Positions 9,642-22,064 of a DNA stretch of 64,000 bases are shown here, one piece after another. Each line of letters begins with the position of its first letter. The stretch's first letter is position 1. Both the position numbers and the translations under genes were made by a program. The stretch covers positions 6,254,177-6,318,176 of the forward strand of contig OX940988.1 of NCBI GenBank assembly GCA_954871275.1, given 5' to 3'. The notes beneath the pieces were generated by a model, which ran no database searches, was not told the DNA's origin, and saw only the letters and a list, made by a program, of their open reading frames with translations. The DNA comes from Leptopterna dolabrata (taxonomy: Eukaryota; Arthropoda; Insecta; Hemiptera; Miridae).

Positions 9642-10792
9642 TGGAAGAAATAAAGTGACCTACTTCGTTTTTGAACGTGTTTTTTTTTTACATTGGACAT
9701 TTTGGTTTATTATTTTCAATAATGACCCTTTGTTTTACATGGGGAAAATTAAGACATATCCATGTAGCGATGTATCTGCATGTAGTGCAACATCAGTTTA
9801 CTGATGTTTTTAGTTTCTATGTTTATTCAACGGTTAAAGCCTTTTTACAATATATACATCATGCTCAATCGAATAGGTACAATAAACTGTTCAAAATGAA
9901 ATGAGTTTTGCGATAAGAGAGGGGGGGCCAGCCTTTACTTATCTTACGGGAGACTGATAACCGGTTCGGCAATGCTCGGGTTCGCTTTGCATTCGGCTCC
10001 ACTTCTCCCGCTAGACTGCTCAGATATCGTCTGGTATGTCAAAATGATTGTGATCAAGATTAATAAAGATAATTACTTCCGGGATCGATTTAAGATGCAT
10101 CGATACGGATATAAATCGAGAAATTTTTCAAAACTCTAGCACTGCAAATGTTGGCCTAATTCGTATGACCACTGCGCATGCACAACAGCGAAAATCCGTG
10201 GTAATCAATTTGCTGCAAATTAATGTCCCGATTCACCTCAAATTTGGTGGACAGTTGGGGTGTTGCTCATCGATGATCCCCTATGAATTAGGTACAGAAC
10301 GCTTAGATCGTGAATCCGAGGTACCTACTAAATTTTTTACGAATAAATAACCCGACTAAGCTCAAGAGGTCTACGCGACAGGTTGATCTACACAAGAAAA
10401 TAATAAACCGTTGCAGTTTTTCGATCCCACTTAACAAAAATGCTACATGCCGCAGCAATGGAGTTAAGGAAAGAAAAATGCTTTAATCGCCCAGGTCATT
10501 AGTACTTAGGGGATCGAAACGGTAGGGATGTGACCTTTAAGAAAAAACCGGGTCTGCCCCTGAAAAGATAGCGCCTACCTCTGGCACAAAAAACTGTGAT
10601 AGAGCACGAAAATGAGACTCAACGGTGGAATTAAGGGAAGGGGCATTAAAAAAAGTTGTCTTTGCCTCGCTAATTAAACCGGCCTACTAAACTTAGCTTC
10701 GGTCCCAACAGGTTAAAACTCTGGGGTGGACTTTCAACGAAGAAACTGCGTGCTGAGGCAACGATCGACTGGAGTTTTCCGAGACCGGTTTT
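9642..10792. other. Mostly unassigned DNA with small family A fragments
   Basis: A short family A hairpin end lies at 9702-9735, and another end fragment (AATAATAAACCGTTGCAGTTTTT) at about 10395-10417. No gene is recognised in the remainder. The last 90 bp (10700-10792) belong to repeat X. Confidence 0.5.
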
Positions 10793-11714
10793 GGTTTATT
10801 ATTCTGTGAATAATACACCTATGTATTCGCTCAGCAAAAAATTTTTATAACACCCCCTCAAAATTTTTTCTTTTCCGTTTCAAGGTGCGTAGATTCCAAA
10901 AATGCAATGTCCGTCCGCCGTCCGCCGTACGCCGTATCACGTGTACAGGCTTCATTTTCGGTCTAAAAAAGTCGTTCTTTCGCACACATGCTCCATTTGG
11001 GCCCTAGTTGTGTCCCGAAACTTTTCAGCCCGATCGGAATATACCCAGGGGTGTTATGAGTGAAAATGTGTATACAAATAGGTACTTTTTGCGTTTTAAC
11101 AACATGTTAGTAACATGAGCTTTTGAGGTATCTTTTTCCATGTTTTTGAGGACGAGAAGACCGAATATGAAGTCGATTTTGACCAAAGACGCGGAAATTG
11201 AGGTTTTACCAAAGGTTCAGCTCCCAAAATTGGTTTTTTATGAGTCAAAAACCTGGAAAACTGTCTGAAATCACCATCAATGTGTACAATAACATTGGAA
11301 AAAGTGTAAACAGGTGAATCAAGACCATTAAATGCCACTACCAATGATCAAAGATGATCTTAAAAAAAGAAAAAAAAAGCGTACCTATTTCATGTTTTGG
11401 GGACCAAAATTGGTGGAAATCATCAGAAATAGCTATTTCAATCATTCCACATGAAAGAAACAATACATTTAACAGCCAACAAAAATCCTTAGAACTCCAA
11501 TAGAATAATAAACCCATGTGACAAGGACTTTGCAGCGTTTTTATTTTTCAATCAGCTACAGCCTGATAGCTAGCCTCACTCAAATGTTTTTTTTCTTTCC
11601 CCTTTTAGCGAATTTTTAATGAAAATATTATACAAGTTCTAATAATCAACCTAACTAAACTGTTTAATTCTTTATTATATTATAATATTACTAGTGTTCC
11701 GTAAACTAGCAATG
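10700..11714. repeat. Repeat X, copy 1, split by family A element
   Basis: The flanks 10700-10792 and 11543-11714 match, inverted, the flanks of the H2-H3 pair (54630-54690 and 52500-52724). The two flank halves would join at an A-rich site of the form GATTGAAAAATAAAAA followed by CYGGTCTCGG. This is therefore one older repeat interrupted at the same A-run in both places. Confidence 0.6.
10793..11542 (+). mobile_element. Family A, subfamily 2, copy A3
   Basis: The tips are TTTTGGTTTATTATTCTGTG on the left and AATAATAAACCCATGTGACAAG then TGCAGCGTTTTT on the right. The interior differs from subfamily 1 (blocks with GTGTTATGAGTG, AACATGTTAGTAACATGAGC and CCGTCCGCCGTACG) but the ends are shared. 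The left hairpin stem is kept with one mismatch although the loop differs. No coding frame. Confidence 0.7.
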
Positions 11715-12580
11715 AAAGTCTCCTCACTTGAATCACATGAACGTATAGAATAGTTGGGTAGGTTCATTTTGATACGGGACCATCTGCGATCCAACCCGCG
11801 TGTACTCTCAAAATGTCAGCTCTCTACGACTATTTTTCGCGTCGTTAGAAGCGTTAAAAGGAAACTGATAACATTTCATGTTCGCGCATGCGCGGAGGAA
11901 AGTTACAGTATGATTTCAATGAAATTCATAATGGAACTATCAGTATTACTCCTGATCAATCCTCCAAATCTGAACTCATTTCAACGATATTAAAGGCAGT
12001 TATGAGCGTTTAAATTATTTCACGTTTGCGCATGCGCAAACGGAACGATTTCCATAATTTTGAAATGGGATCATCTGCGATCCAACCCGCGGGTACCCTC
12101 CGAATTTCAGCTCTCTTCGGCTATTTTTCGCGTAGTTAGACGCGTTACAAGGAAATGGTCAACATTTCATGTTCGCGCATGCGCAGACGAAAGTTACATT
12201 ATGAATTTGGAATTATGAATCGACCCTCCAAGTTTGGACTCATTTCAACGATATTTAAGGTAGTTATGGGCGTTTCAATTATTTCACGTCTGCGCATGCG
12301 TGAAATAATTTTTTACCGTACTTTTTCAATGATTCTGGTACGGGACCATCTGCGACCCAACCCACATCTGCCCTCCGAATTTCAGCCCATTTCGACCATT
12401 ATTTCGGGTAGTTATGGGCGTTACAAGGAATTACCACAGACAGAAACGGAACCAAAAATGTTCCTGGATATTTAAAATGCAAAATGGTAGTGGACATTTT
12501 CATTTTGGAGGACAACAGTTTTTTTTTTACTCAATCGCGAATCCAAGGCTTCCCTAACTTCGGTAGTGAGGAAGCAAAAT
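11715..12580 (+). mobile_element. Family C repeat, copy C1
   Basis: The copy starts at CTCCTCACTTGAATCACATG and ends CTTCGGTAGTGAGGAAGCAAAAT, so the ends share an inverted GCTTCCTCACT-type repeat. The interior has repeated blocks containing CGCATGCGC and 'GGGACCATCTGCGA...CCAACCCG', with a period of roughly 150-300 bp. The right end can fold through GCTTCC and GGAAGC. The left terminal hairpin seen in C3 is missing here. Confidence 0.65.
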
Positions 12581-12811
12581 ATGTGTATAATTTCCTCCAA
12601 AAAATTAGAAGATGGAGGTTTGTAGTTCAGATACTGAAAAACAAACTATGAAAAACCCTAGATCACACACATGTTGGAAATCAGCGAACCAATAAGGTTA
12701 TTACTAGCGAAAATAGGCCATGTTTATTGTCGAATCGGATCTGACTCAATGTTATTCATAAACGCCACTACCGTACGAAACTTGCCCTGAAAAGCTAGGC
12801 AAGGTAATAAT

Positions 12812-13542
12812 TAGAGTTCGGATCGATATACAAACAAAAATAGTTGAAATATGCAACAAAAGTTAGCGAAATATGCAAAAACATGCAAAAAATTCAAACT
12901 AATATGCAAGTTGAAATTTTGGTCCAATTTTTTCGGTTTTCAAGTTTTTATTGAGAAGTCTAATACGGGAATGAGCAATGTAACCCCAAAATCTTAATCA
13001 TTCATCTATATTTTATAAAATGACAGCAAAGAAAACTGTACAATATTAAATAAAATTTACAATGATTAAAATTTCAATGTGTAGGTGTAGGTACAGATTA
13101 ATTTCCCTGGACTATCAACACTTTTTCGAGGTTTTCGACTGTGAAATTCCTCCGTCGGTCTGATGGTCATTTTCAGCGCGGAAAAGGATCTTTCAACGTC
13201 GCAGCTGACAACAGGACGGAATTTTAACTTGGAAATTTCTCCAGGAGTGAGATATCCCGCAGAGATCGACAGGGCCAAAGGCACGTATAAGACCTTTCAC
13301 ATAACCGGAGATCGGAAATTTCAGTGTAGGTACGCAGACATTTCTTAGAAATATGCCATTTATATGCAAAACTCTGTAACATATGCAGATGCATATAATA
13401 TGCAAAAAACAGCAAAATATGCACGGATATGCAATTTAAAATTCAATTTTAAATGTCCAAATTTAAATACCTTAGTTCGGATAAGTATGACACTTTCTAT
13501 TGAAAAAACCTGATATGCAAAATATGCAAAATTCGAACCCTA
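12812..13542 (-). mobile_element. hAT element, internally deleted, with 8-bp target duplication
   Basis: The ends TAGAGTTCGG and TTCGAACCCTA are imperfect inverted repeats flanked by a perfect 8-bp duplication GTAATAAT (12804-12811 and 13543-13550), the hAT hallmark. Subterminal ATATGCAAAA motifs crowd both ends, as in hAT elements where transposase binds repeated subterminal sites. At 731 bp it is far shorter than an autonomous hAT. Confidence 0.88.
13066..13284 (-). pseudogene. hAT transposase, C-terminal dimerisation remnant
   Basis: The minus-strand frame contains a block like 'FRPVVSCDVERSFSALKM', the conserved C-terminal hAT dimerisation motif, followed by an arginine-rich tail. Only about 70 codons survive and the catalytic DDE residues are gone. 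It lies inside the hAT element bounded by GTAATAAT. It cannot be functional. Confidence 0.8.
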
Positions 13543-13550
13543 GTAATAAT

Positions 13551-14364
13551 ACACCGCACAACCTCACCATTAATTTATTATGAACCCAAGCAGAATGCTG
13601 GGACTTGATACGAATAATTTCACCGATAATCAGCATCGAATATTCTCGGGGATGACACCCCAAGAGTCTTCTAGTTTTGACAACCGACGAGTTGTTCTAT
13701 CGGATGTTGGCCTTGACGGAGGTCAGTTCGGCGAGCGCCAAGTGCTGATAGAAATCGACGTTGAGGCTGGGCGTAACCAGAATAATTATGGCGACGTTCC
13801 AAACACAGTCTTGTTCCGCCGCTGCAGTTTCCTGTACGGTAAATCCGCGTTTGTGCGACCCGCCTCGGTTATTAATGGCGGTCGGAGTTCTATGTAGCGT
13901 GTATTTTTCGAACATCCCTACGTATCCAATGTCAGAGAGAAGAGGGCTAGTTAGGTCGAGATGGCAACTTCAGCACATTATTTCTTGATAATAACTTCAA
14001 GATACCAAATGAAGCACCAGTATATGAGCTCAGAACACTTCTTCTTCTGATTCTCGTTTATTGTAAAAGCCATATGGCATTACAAGGTTGGCAAATTACA
14101 TTAATTAAAGGTCCAAAAACTAAAAAAACATTGCTCACAACAACAAAAATTACATGATAAATTAAATACCTCTCATAAAGGAACAATAGCACGCTGTGTA
14201 TCTACTACAATGATTTTTACATACCTAGTGCTAAATGAAATAAACACAACGAAGCCCACCCAGGCGATGACAATAAGTTAGTCTGATATAGGCAACCATG
14301 TGTTATATCTAAAAGGAGAGCTTTGCCCGACCGTAAATCTTAAAAAAAATTTACATTTTCAAAG
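13551..14364. other. Unassigned DNA, left half of a region split by A4
   Basis: Two overlapping frames (13580-13897 plus; 13697-13915 minus) sit in slightly GC-richer DNA but carry no motif I know. The part from about 14025 may be the 3' UTR of the minus-strand LINE remnant at 15560-15870, with A4 inserted between. A minus-strand AATAAA-type signal lies near 14050. This link is weak. Confidence 0.3.
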
Positions 14365-15549
14365 AAAAAACGCTGCAAATTATTACACAAAGGGTTATTA
14401 TTTACCTGTATAGATAATACCCCCTTCTGCGTAGATCACTGTTTTCTGTGGTCAGTACCCTCGAGCTCCCCCCAGGAAAGCTCTAAATCGAGTACTGGAG
14501 CCGGCCCCGGAATTAAAGTTTCCTACAAATGCGCGGGATTCAATAATACAATCATTATGTAATGATTGAATGTAATGAAGCATAAGGCAAATAATAAACC
14601 GTTGTGTAACAATTTACCTGTATAGGTGCCCCTTCCACGTAGATAGTATAATGAACCGTTGTGCAGTAATTTACCTTTGAGTAATTATTTACCGTTGTGT
14701 AATAATTTGCCCATCAATAATACTTCAACGATTGCTCAAGTTGCAAAAGCACCTACCAACAAACTCCAGCCCCTTCTACGTAGATGGTATAATGAACCGT
14801 AGTGTAATAATTTACCGTCGTGTAATAATTGACCTTTGAGTAATAATTTACCATTGTGTAATAATTTACCATCGTGTAATAATTTACCCATCAATAATAC
14901 TTCAACGTTTGTTCAAGTTTCACTACCTATCAACAAACTCCAAAAGAGCCATCATTTTTCAAATGAAATAATATCACAGAACAACCAACTCGACTTCATA
15001 CTCCGTGAACATAATCAGGTGCTCCCCACCAATGATTATCTCGGGCCAATTCCCGATTGTTGCCGCGTCCCTAGTGATGATATCTGGGCTGAATGTATAC
15101 AATTTCATTCACTCTCCTGTTGAAAAATCCTGTCGGCGCAAACTTCCGGGTCTTACTGTGAACGAACGGCTGGACGTACAATGCTCCGGGTGGTCTCAAA
15201 AAACTCCCAAGTTCGAGAACTATTTAAAACCGTTAAAAAAAATCGAGATAACGGCGTCCTGGAGATTTCAACCCCTATTTTTCACTCCTTAGGGATGACT
15301 GACATTAACGCCGAGCTTCGAGGACCAACTAGACCCTAAATGGGACCTATAAACAGAATTTCGTCAATTTTGGTTCATGGTAACTAAGAAAAGTGCGAAG
15401 TACAGCGTACGGCGGACGGACAGAAATTTTTTATCGCATTTTCGGATTCTACATACCTTAAAACGGAAACCATCAAATTTTGAGGGGGGTTAAACATTGT
15501 TTTCATGCTCGATTCCAAAGGTTCATTATTGATAATAATAAACCAAAAT
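14365..15549 (-). mobile_element. Family A repeat, copy A4
   Basis: The left tip is AAAAAACGCTGCAAATTATT and the right tip ATAATAAACCAAAAT. Several GGTTTATTATT-type and 18-bp units (ACCGTTGTGTAATAATTT) occur near 14590-14890, suggesting internal rearrangement or a nested second copy. Non-coding. Confidence 0.7.
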
Positions 15550-15559
15550 AAAATGTCCT

Positions 15560-15870
15560 TGTTTCACACTGGCAGCTCGGGTCCTTCATCCAATGCGAAA
15601 AATCCTAGTTTAAGGAGTGGGCAGACAAATCAGTAAACTGTCCATGCATCCCTCACAGATTGGCAGTCGAGAAAGGCCATCAACCACTCACTCTGAAGAA
15701 GCTCTGCTCCGAATTGCGCCTTGCGGATGCCTCTGCAAATTGAGCATCTAGTAAGTAAATTTGCTATAGTGTCCATTTTCTCCTGAGGTACACAGCGGAC
15801 ATTTGTTCCTAGAATCGAAGGAGACTTTTATGTTAGGGAGAGTGGGTCTGGAGCTCAGAACACTTTTATA
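15560..15870 (-). pseudogene. Possible LINE ORF2 C-terminal remnant
   Basis: On the minus strand a cysteine pair block ('CPLC') is followed, after stops and frame changes, by a stretch like 'AQFGAELLQSEWLMAFLD', resembling the C-terminal zinc region of insect LINE ORF2. No intact frame remains. Identification is by general resemblance only. Confidence 0.35.
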
Positions 15871-16023
15871 ATTACCTAACACGATGCACCTACACGGAAA
15901 AATTGCACCAAACACATTGGTACTTAACCTCGTTAAGAGGTTGAAACGAATAAAACCGTGAAGAAACCGAGACTGGCGTTTTTATGAACATTTTTTATCG
16001 ACAGTGGAGAGAAACACCCTCAT

Positions 16024-16473
16024 TAGGGTGGTCACAAGGCAATAGGCAAAATTTTTTTTGAGAAAATCACTTCTGGCAACCCCCTAAAAGGTGCCATTTG
16101 ACTAGAAAATGAGATTCGCAAAGTTTGAGGTCGATCGGATAACATTAACCCGTGCCGCATTGAGGTTGAAGATCAGAAAAACTCACTTTGTTTCATAAAA
16201 ATACTCTTTTTTTCCTCATAACATAGTAACCATTTGTCCTAGACACTTGAAATTGGTCTCATTTTATTTAAAATGTTATCTTCTTCACCTTTTACTTCCA
16301 TAATTTTTTCGCTACATCCTGTAGATTTTATGTTATTCAGCTTTTCCCATCTCAAAACGTGGTCCGTTTCAGCAAATGTGCCTCTTTACGCATACCCCTA
16401 AAAACCACACTCCAGTCAATGAAATCGACCTCCAGGCGATTTGACACTTCTTTATCACTCTGGTTTATTGAAA
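16024..16473 (+). repeat. Left terminal inverted repeat of T
   Basis: It matches the right arm from the terminus to the block ending TCACTCTGGTWTATTGAAAAT. A run of 10 G lies just inside, at about 16521-16530. Confidence 0.85.
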
Positions 16474-16680
16474 ATGAGTATGTTTCAGGTATAAATGTAA
16501 AGGTTGAGGCTGTAATAAGGGGGGGGGGGGGATCTAGGTAATGAAGGGCATTTAGACCGGTGAAAGGTAAGGAAGTGTGACCTTTAGCTTTGTATTCGCT
16601 GTTATCTGTTATCTCTATTACTGCGAATCATCGATTCTCGACCACTGGTCCTGAACCTAGCGTTTTCAAAAAATTTCAAG

Positions 16681-17652
16681 TTGGGTGGCCTAAGTTCGAC
16701 CAAACTAAATACAAAACTAGTCTACATGATGATAATACGAGTATTAGATGCAAAATTAGTAACATTAATCAAGTTTCACTTTTGGAAACATTTGGAAACC
16801 CTGCAGCCCAGAGAGGATTACAAGGAGTTTCTTCAACTTTGTTTAGTGTTTATAGGGCTTCCTCCCCAAAACTTTTCTTTTAAAGCACCTGGTGCAATTC
16901 ATCCAGGTGGATGGCCAAAGCAATTTACTGCCTCAAAATTTATCTTTTTAGAGATCAATTGTTATTAACTCAAAAAGAAATGAAAGGAATAGAAGAAATT
17001 TGTGTTTTTATAATAAATATTTACGCCAAGGCATGGTTCAATGCCCCCAAACCTGCTTTGGCCCCTAAACAAGATCTGGAAATGTTGAAAGCATTAGTAG
17101 AATAGGAAAATTGACACAGAAATAGCAGATAAGGCTTTGTCAAAATTTGTAAACCATCTGTGGTACCTCAGCTCAGAGAAAATAGCGTTCTCGTTTTTCG
17201 ACCACACTTTAGACGACAACATTAAAAAAAGTATGGCCATGAAATTATTTTCCCTAGGTGAACCCGATAGTGAAATTGATGGTAGGGATAGAAAAGCGAT
17301 TTTAGATTTTGCACATGTAGAGCAAATTTTGGATAAGCAACTTGATTTTTTTGTCACCTCTCAAACCTTGAATTTTTTCAAGCGGTTTTCCATAGAGACA
17401 GATTTTTTAAACACCGATACACGCTTATGGAACAAAAATCCTCATTATTTGCATGCTAAAAACATAGTGAACGGTTTAAGGGTAGTCAACGACACTGCTG
17501 AAAGAGGAGTGGAATTGATACAAGACTTCAACTCTTGCTTGACAAAAGACGAAGAACAGCGCCAATTTTTATTACAAGTTGTGTCAGAATGTAGGAAAAT
17601 TTACCCTGATGTCGATAAAGCCTCACTATCTAAGCCATTAATGTGGTTCTAA
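16681..17652 (+). pseudogene. Transposase of element T, frameshifted
   Basis: Three collinear reading segments join across at least two frameshifts (about 16905-16915 and 17095-17105). The reading order gives a block 'KAIYCLKIYLFRDQ', then 'HLWYLSSEKIAFSFFD', and a C-terminal block 'NGLRVVNDTAERGVELIQDF' followed by 'TKDEEQRQFLLQVV'. I associate this motif order with uncharacterised proteins that recur in insect and other invertebrate genomes, but I cannot place it in a named superfamily. Its position between the long inverted repeats argues that it is the transposase or its C-terminal half. The last segment (17101-17652) is open and may be the best query. The N-terminal part before 16681 is not recognisable. 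Confidence 0.6.
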
Positions 17653-17847
17653 ATTCAGTGGTGTTGGAATAGATATATTGTGTTGTAAAATAAGTTCCAG
17701 GATATTATTTTCTATACGAAAAACTTTCAATTTGTATTATTAAAACACTTTTTACATAATTTTTATTGTTTTTTGTGCATTTCATAGCACCCACCACCCA
17801 CCCATCTCCCCCCTACCACCTCCATATATTGTATACTAGATTCAAAT

Positions 17848-18294
17848 GTATCAATTTTCAATATACCAGAGTGATAAAGAAGTATCAAATTGCCTAGAGG
17901 TCGATTTCATTGACTGGAGTGTGGTTTTTAGGGGTATGCGTAAAAAGGCACATTTGCTGAAACGGACCACGTTTTGAGATGGGAAAAGCTGAATAACATA
18001 AAATCTACAGGATCTAGCGAAAAAATTATTGGAGTAAAAGTTGAAGAACATAACATTTCAAATAAAATAAGACCAATTTCAAGTCTCAAGGACAAATGGT
18101 TACTATGTTATGAGGAAAGAAATAATATTTTTATGAAAAAAAGTGAGTTTTACTAAACTTCAACCTCGATGCGGCACGGGTTAATGTTATCCGATCGACC
18201 TAAAACTTTGGGAATCTTATTTTCTAGTCAAATGGCACCTTTTAGGGGGTTGCCACGATTGAATTTCGAAAGTTGACTTTTTGTGATCACCCTA
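17848..18294 (-). repeat. Right terminal inverted repeat of T
   Basis: This arm pairs with 16024-16473. Differences are mainly single substitutions, so the arms have aged or were never perfect. Confidence 0.85.
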
Positions 18295-18303
18295 CTCCCT
18301 CAT

Positions 18304-19490
18304 ATATTGTCAGCCAGCCTCATAGTTGTATAACCAGCTTGTTTTCCTCGGCATAAGGGAACAAGGTAACGTATATTCCGAGTTGATATTTTGAGATATT
18401 GCTGACGAACATGCTCCGACGAATAAGCACTCAACCTCATCAATAGGTAATTAACACATTGTGATGGCAACTCATCACATGTTTAGTTTCCGAGTTGTGG
18501 TACTTGGATTTTGGTAGGATTGGGGGTTTGGTAGGATATCAGAGTCCATTCTCGTCCAAATCATAAACTAATCCAATCTCTGGTAATAAATCCAATAATT
18601 AATCCAATCTCTGGTAATAAGTTAATCTAATCTCAGGTCGAAATTATAAATTAACATTGTGTTACTGAACAGACGGGTGCATTTTAGTTTATATTGGTAA
18701 ATGGTCGGCATTCAGTCAACAGTACACAACAGAGAACTCCTGCACTGAAAATATGTATAATGGCAAAATATATTTTCAAATATACCGGCAAATTGTACTG
18801 AAAATGTGATGGCAAAATATATTTTCATACAGCAACAAGAACAAGTGATTTATCTTCACCACATTTCTCTTCATCTTCGCGCAGTCACTCATAATGTTTT
18901 ATATTATATTGTGTAGTATTATTAGGGTGAAGCTAACCGTTACTTTTGTGTCGAACACAAGATAAAAGATTATTTTTTTTTAAATTATTGCTGTTCAGCG
19001 TGGCTATAACTCTAAACCCTAATTTTACGCTAATTGGGTTAAAAGGTTCTACCACTCACCACTCATCCTGGCTTGAGATTATGTCTGTGCTCGTGTGATC
19101 CCTCCAACTCACAATGCAGTACGTTGACAGAATTGCTTCAAATCAAAAACGCTGTATACATGTTACTCCGTCCAGTAGAAGGTAGGGCGATTTAATTTAA
19201 TTAAGCTCGTTATTCGTCGTTTTTAGGAGGATATCGATTCAGATCTCAGATTTCAAGAAAGTGGACTAGGAATATTCTTTGCATCTGATTCAAATCGGTC
19301 CAATAATTTACAATTTGTGCCCAATAATTTACAATTACAATACAATTCCGTATTTACAACCCCCTAATCGATAAACCCTCCCTTCCTCCCAAAATTATAA
19401 TTATTGATCAACATTCAAAAATTTGCTTGTACGATCAGGCTGCACGACTATTTTAATAAATAAATTGATCAAACTAAACATAGTAAAATT
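18304..19490. other. Unassigned AT-rich DNA
   Basis: No frame with recognisable content. A short direct repeat (AATCCAATCTCTGGTAATAA, twice) lies at 18573-18620, and GGCAAAATATATTTTCA twice near 18762-18820. Confidence 0.5.
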
Positions 19491-20347
19491 AAACAACGCT
19501 GCTAGTTATTACACAACGGTTTATTATTTACATGTACAGATGCTCCTTCTGCGCAGATCAGTGTTTTCTGTGGTCAATACCCACCCTCGAGCTCCCCCCA
19601 GGCAAGCCCTAAATCGAGTACAGGAGCCGGCCCGGGAGTTACACTCTCATAAAAATGCGCAGGATTCAATCATTTATTATTTGTTGTTATTCATGAAGCA
19701 TAAAGTTTGTTCAAGTTAAAAAAGTAGGTACCTATCAAATAATAATTATGGTTGAGCGATGGTTTCATTGTTCATTCGTCAAATGAAATAATATCACAGA
19801 ACAACCAACTCGACTTCATACAGCCATCCTTGATTATAATGAGGAGCTCCTCAGCGATGATATCTGGGCCGGATTTATACCATTTCATTCACGACCATGT
19901 TGACGAAGCTTTTCAGGGGAAACGAACGGCAGGTCGTAAAATTCTCAGGGTGGTCTCAAAAAATTCTTTAGTTTGAAATCAATTTAAAATTGATTAAAAA
20001 AACATACTTCTATTGAAAGTCTTCGAGTTACGGCGTTCTGAAAAATTCAACCCCTATTTTCCACCCCTTAGAGATGACTGACAGTAACACCGAGCTTCGC
20101 GGAGCAACTAGACCCCAAACGGGACCTACAAAGATATTTAATTAATTTTGGTTCATGGTAACAAAGAAAATGCGAAGTACGGCGTACGGAGTATGGCAGA
20201 GGGACAGAAATATTTTTATTCCATTTTCGGATTCTGCGTACCTTGAAACGGAAACCATCAAATTTTGAGGGAAGTGGGTTTAATTTTTTTTCTTTTTTTT
20301 TCACGCTCGATTCCAAAGGTTCGTTATTGAAAATAATAAACCGAAAA
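19491..20347 (-). mobile_element. Family A repeat, copy A5
   Basis: The left tip is AAACAACGCTGCTAGTTATT then CGGTTTATTATT; the right tip is TTGAAAATAATAAACCGAAAA. The conserved 'CTTCGCGGAGCAACTAGACC' and 'TTTTGAGG' blocks lie toward the right end. Non-coding. Confidence 0.7.
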
Positions 20348-21166
20348 GGGGTAATTTACCACAATAAATAATTTTCACTGAGAGCAATTTGTGAGGCGAG
20401 AGTGTTGTAGAAAAAACTATCTAAAATGTAGGTACCTGACTAGGTAAACGAGTAAGTACGGTACTTCGAAAATTCAATCATATTTATGGCCATGCTGCAT
20501 GTCGAACTAGTTAAATACGTCAGAAACAATCTCTGATAGAAGAAAAGCTCGAAAAAGTATCGTTTCGCTGAAGGGGCAAAGGATAGAAAGTGGACGGTCG
20601 GAACAGGAGAAAAATACTGATTGGGGATCAGACTTCTAATGGCGTGTAATACAGCGGCTCTTCTGATCCAATCCTAAGGTCCCAATCCTACCTTTAACAA
20701 GATTGGCGGATGGTAGGGAAAAAAAGGCATTCGCCTTATTGCCCAACACTCCTCGCTATGTGCCTTCCAAAGAGGATCGGACGTCGGCTGAAGATCCCTC
20801 TGACTGATTGAAAAACTAGCGAGTGAACTAATCGATACCGTCCAACAAAAGGGAAGTATTGGACTTTGGACAGGCAGAAAAAGGAGAAAGTCCAGAAAAA
20901 CTGGGTGAGCGGGTAAGCTCATCACATCAGGACCCTCCAAGGATTCGTGCAATTTTTTTCCTTTTTTCTCTTTTTCGTTTAATTAATAGGAAACGTTTTA
21001 TTGTTTCATGGTTTTCCTAGGTTTTAAATGATCGTCTATGTTTGTTTTCAACGTAGAGCCGAGAGAAATTACAATTAGCATCCAAACTTCTTCAAGACCA
21101 TTCTGAAACCAAAACCATGATTCGCCCATCGCTATTATATATATAATGGATGTTTTATTACAAGTG
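20348..21166. other. Unassigned DNA
   Basis: A minus-strand frame of 92 codons (20674-20952) and broken plus-strand frames overlap a moderately GC-rich patch at 20600-20950. I cannot identify either. No other feature seen. Confidence 0.4.
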
Positions 21167-21975
21167 AAAAACGCTGCGAATTATAATTACATAAAGGTTT
21201 ATTATTTACCTGTATAGATAGATGCCCCTTCTGCGTAGATCACTGTCTTGGTCAGTACCCTCGTGCTCCCACCAGGAAAGCCCTAAATTGAGTACTGGAG
21301 ACGGCCCCGGAATTAAAGTTTCATATAAATGCGCGGGGTTCAATAATTCAATAATTAATTTTATTTGTAGTTATTCATGGAGCACAAGGCAAATAATAAA
21401 CCTGTATGGGTGCCCTTTCTCGTAGATAGTATAATAAACCATTGTGTAATAATTTACCCAATAATACTTCAACGTTTGTTAAAGTTGCAAAAGTACCTAC
21501 CAACAAAATCCAAAAGACATTTTGGTTTATTATCTTCAATAATGAACCATTGGAATCAAGCAAGAAAAAAAAATTCTAACCCCCCTCAAATTTTGATGGT
21601 TTACGTTTCAAGGTATGTAAAATCCGAAAATGCAATAAAAAAATGTCTGGCTGTCCGCCGTATTTCAAATGGAATAATATCACAGAACAACTAACTCAAC
21701 TTCATACAGCCATCCGTGATCATAATCAGATGCTCTCTAGTGATGATATTCGGGCCGGATTTATACCGTTTGATTCACGATCGAGTTGACGAAGCTTTTC
21801 GGTGCGATCGAAACGCTGGTCGTACAATGCTCCAGGTGGTCTCAAAAAATTGTTTAGTTCAAGATCAATTTAAAGACGTAAAGAAAACCATACCCTTCTG
21901 CTGAAAGTTTTCGAGCTACGACGATCTGAACATTTCAACCCCTATTTTTAGAACGAGGACCAACTAGAGCCCAAG
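21167..21975. mobile_element. Family A, rearranged copies (A6)
   Basis: The A end AAAAACGCTGCGAATT starts at 21167. A second, oppositely oriented hairpin end (ATTTTGGTTTATTATCTTCAATAATG) begins near 21520, and conserved internal blocks end abruptly near 21970. At least two copies or one inverted rearrangement are present. Confidence 0.6.
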
Positions 21976-22000
21976 GTGCCATTAGCAATATAAATTTAGT

Positions 22001-22064
22001 ATTATTATTATTTGCATTTATAATAATAATAATAATTATTATTATTAGGTATTATTATTATTGT
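22001..22064. repeat. (TAT/AAT)n microsatellite
   Basis: Trinucleotide repeats of TAT change to AAT and back, forming a potential hairpin of about 60 bases. Confidence 0.85.

Larger units (their letters stand above)
16024..18294 (+). mobile_element. DNA transposon T with ~450-bp terminal inverted repeats
   Basis: The ends are TAGGGTGGTCACAA and TTGTGATCACCCTA. The inverted repeats extend from 16024-16473 and 17848-18294 with scattered mismatches. Flanks CACCCTCAT (16015-16023) and CTCCCTCAT (18295-18303) match at 8 of 9 positions, suggesting a 9-bp target duplication. Length 2271 bp. Long inverted ends and a 9-bp duplication are seen in Mutator-like elements, but the protein was not recognised as MuDR-type, so the superfamily is left open. 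Confidence 0.82.

Noticed and set aside
13580..13915. 105- and 72-codon frames on opposite strands
   Set aside because: No recognisable domain on either strand; kept only as unassigned DNA.
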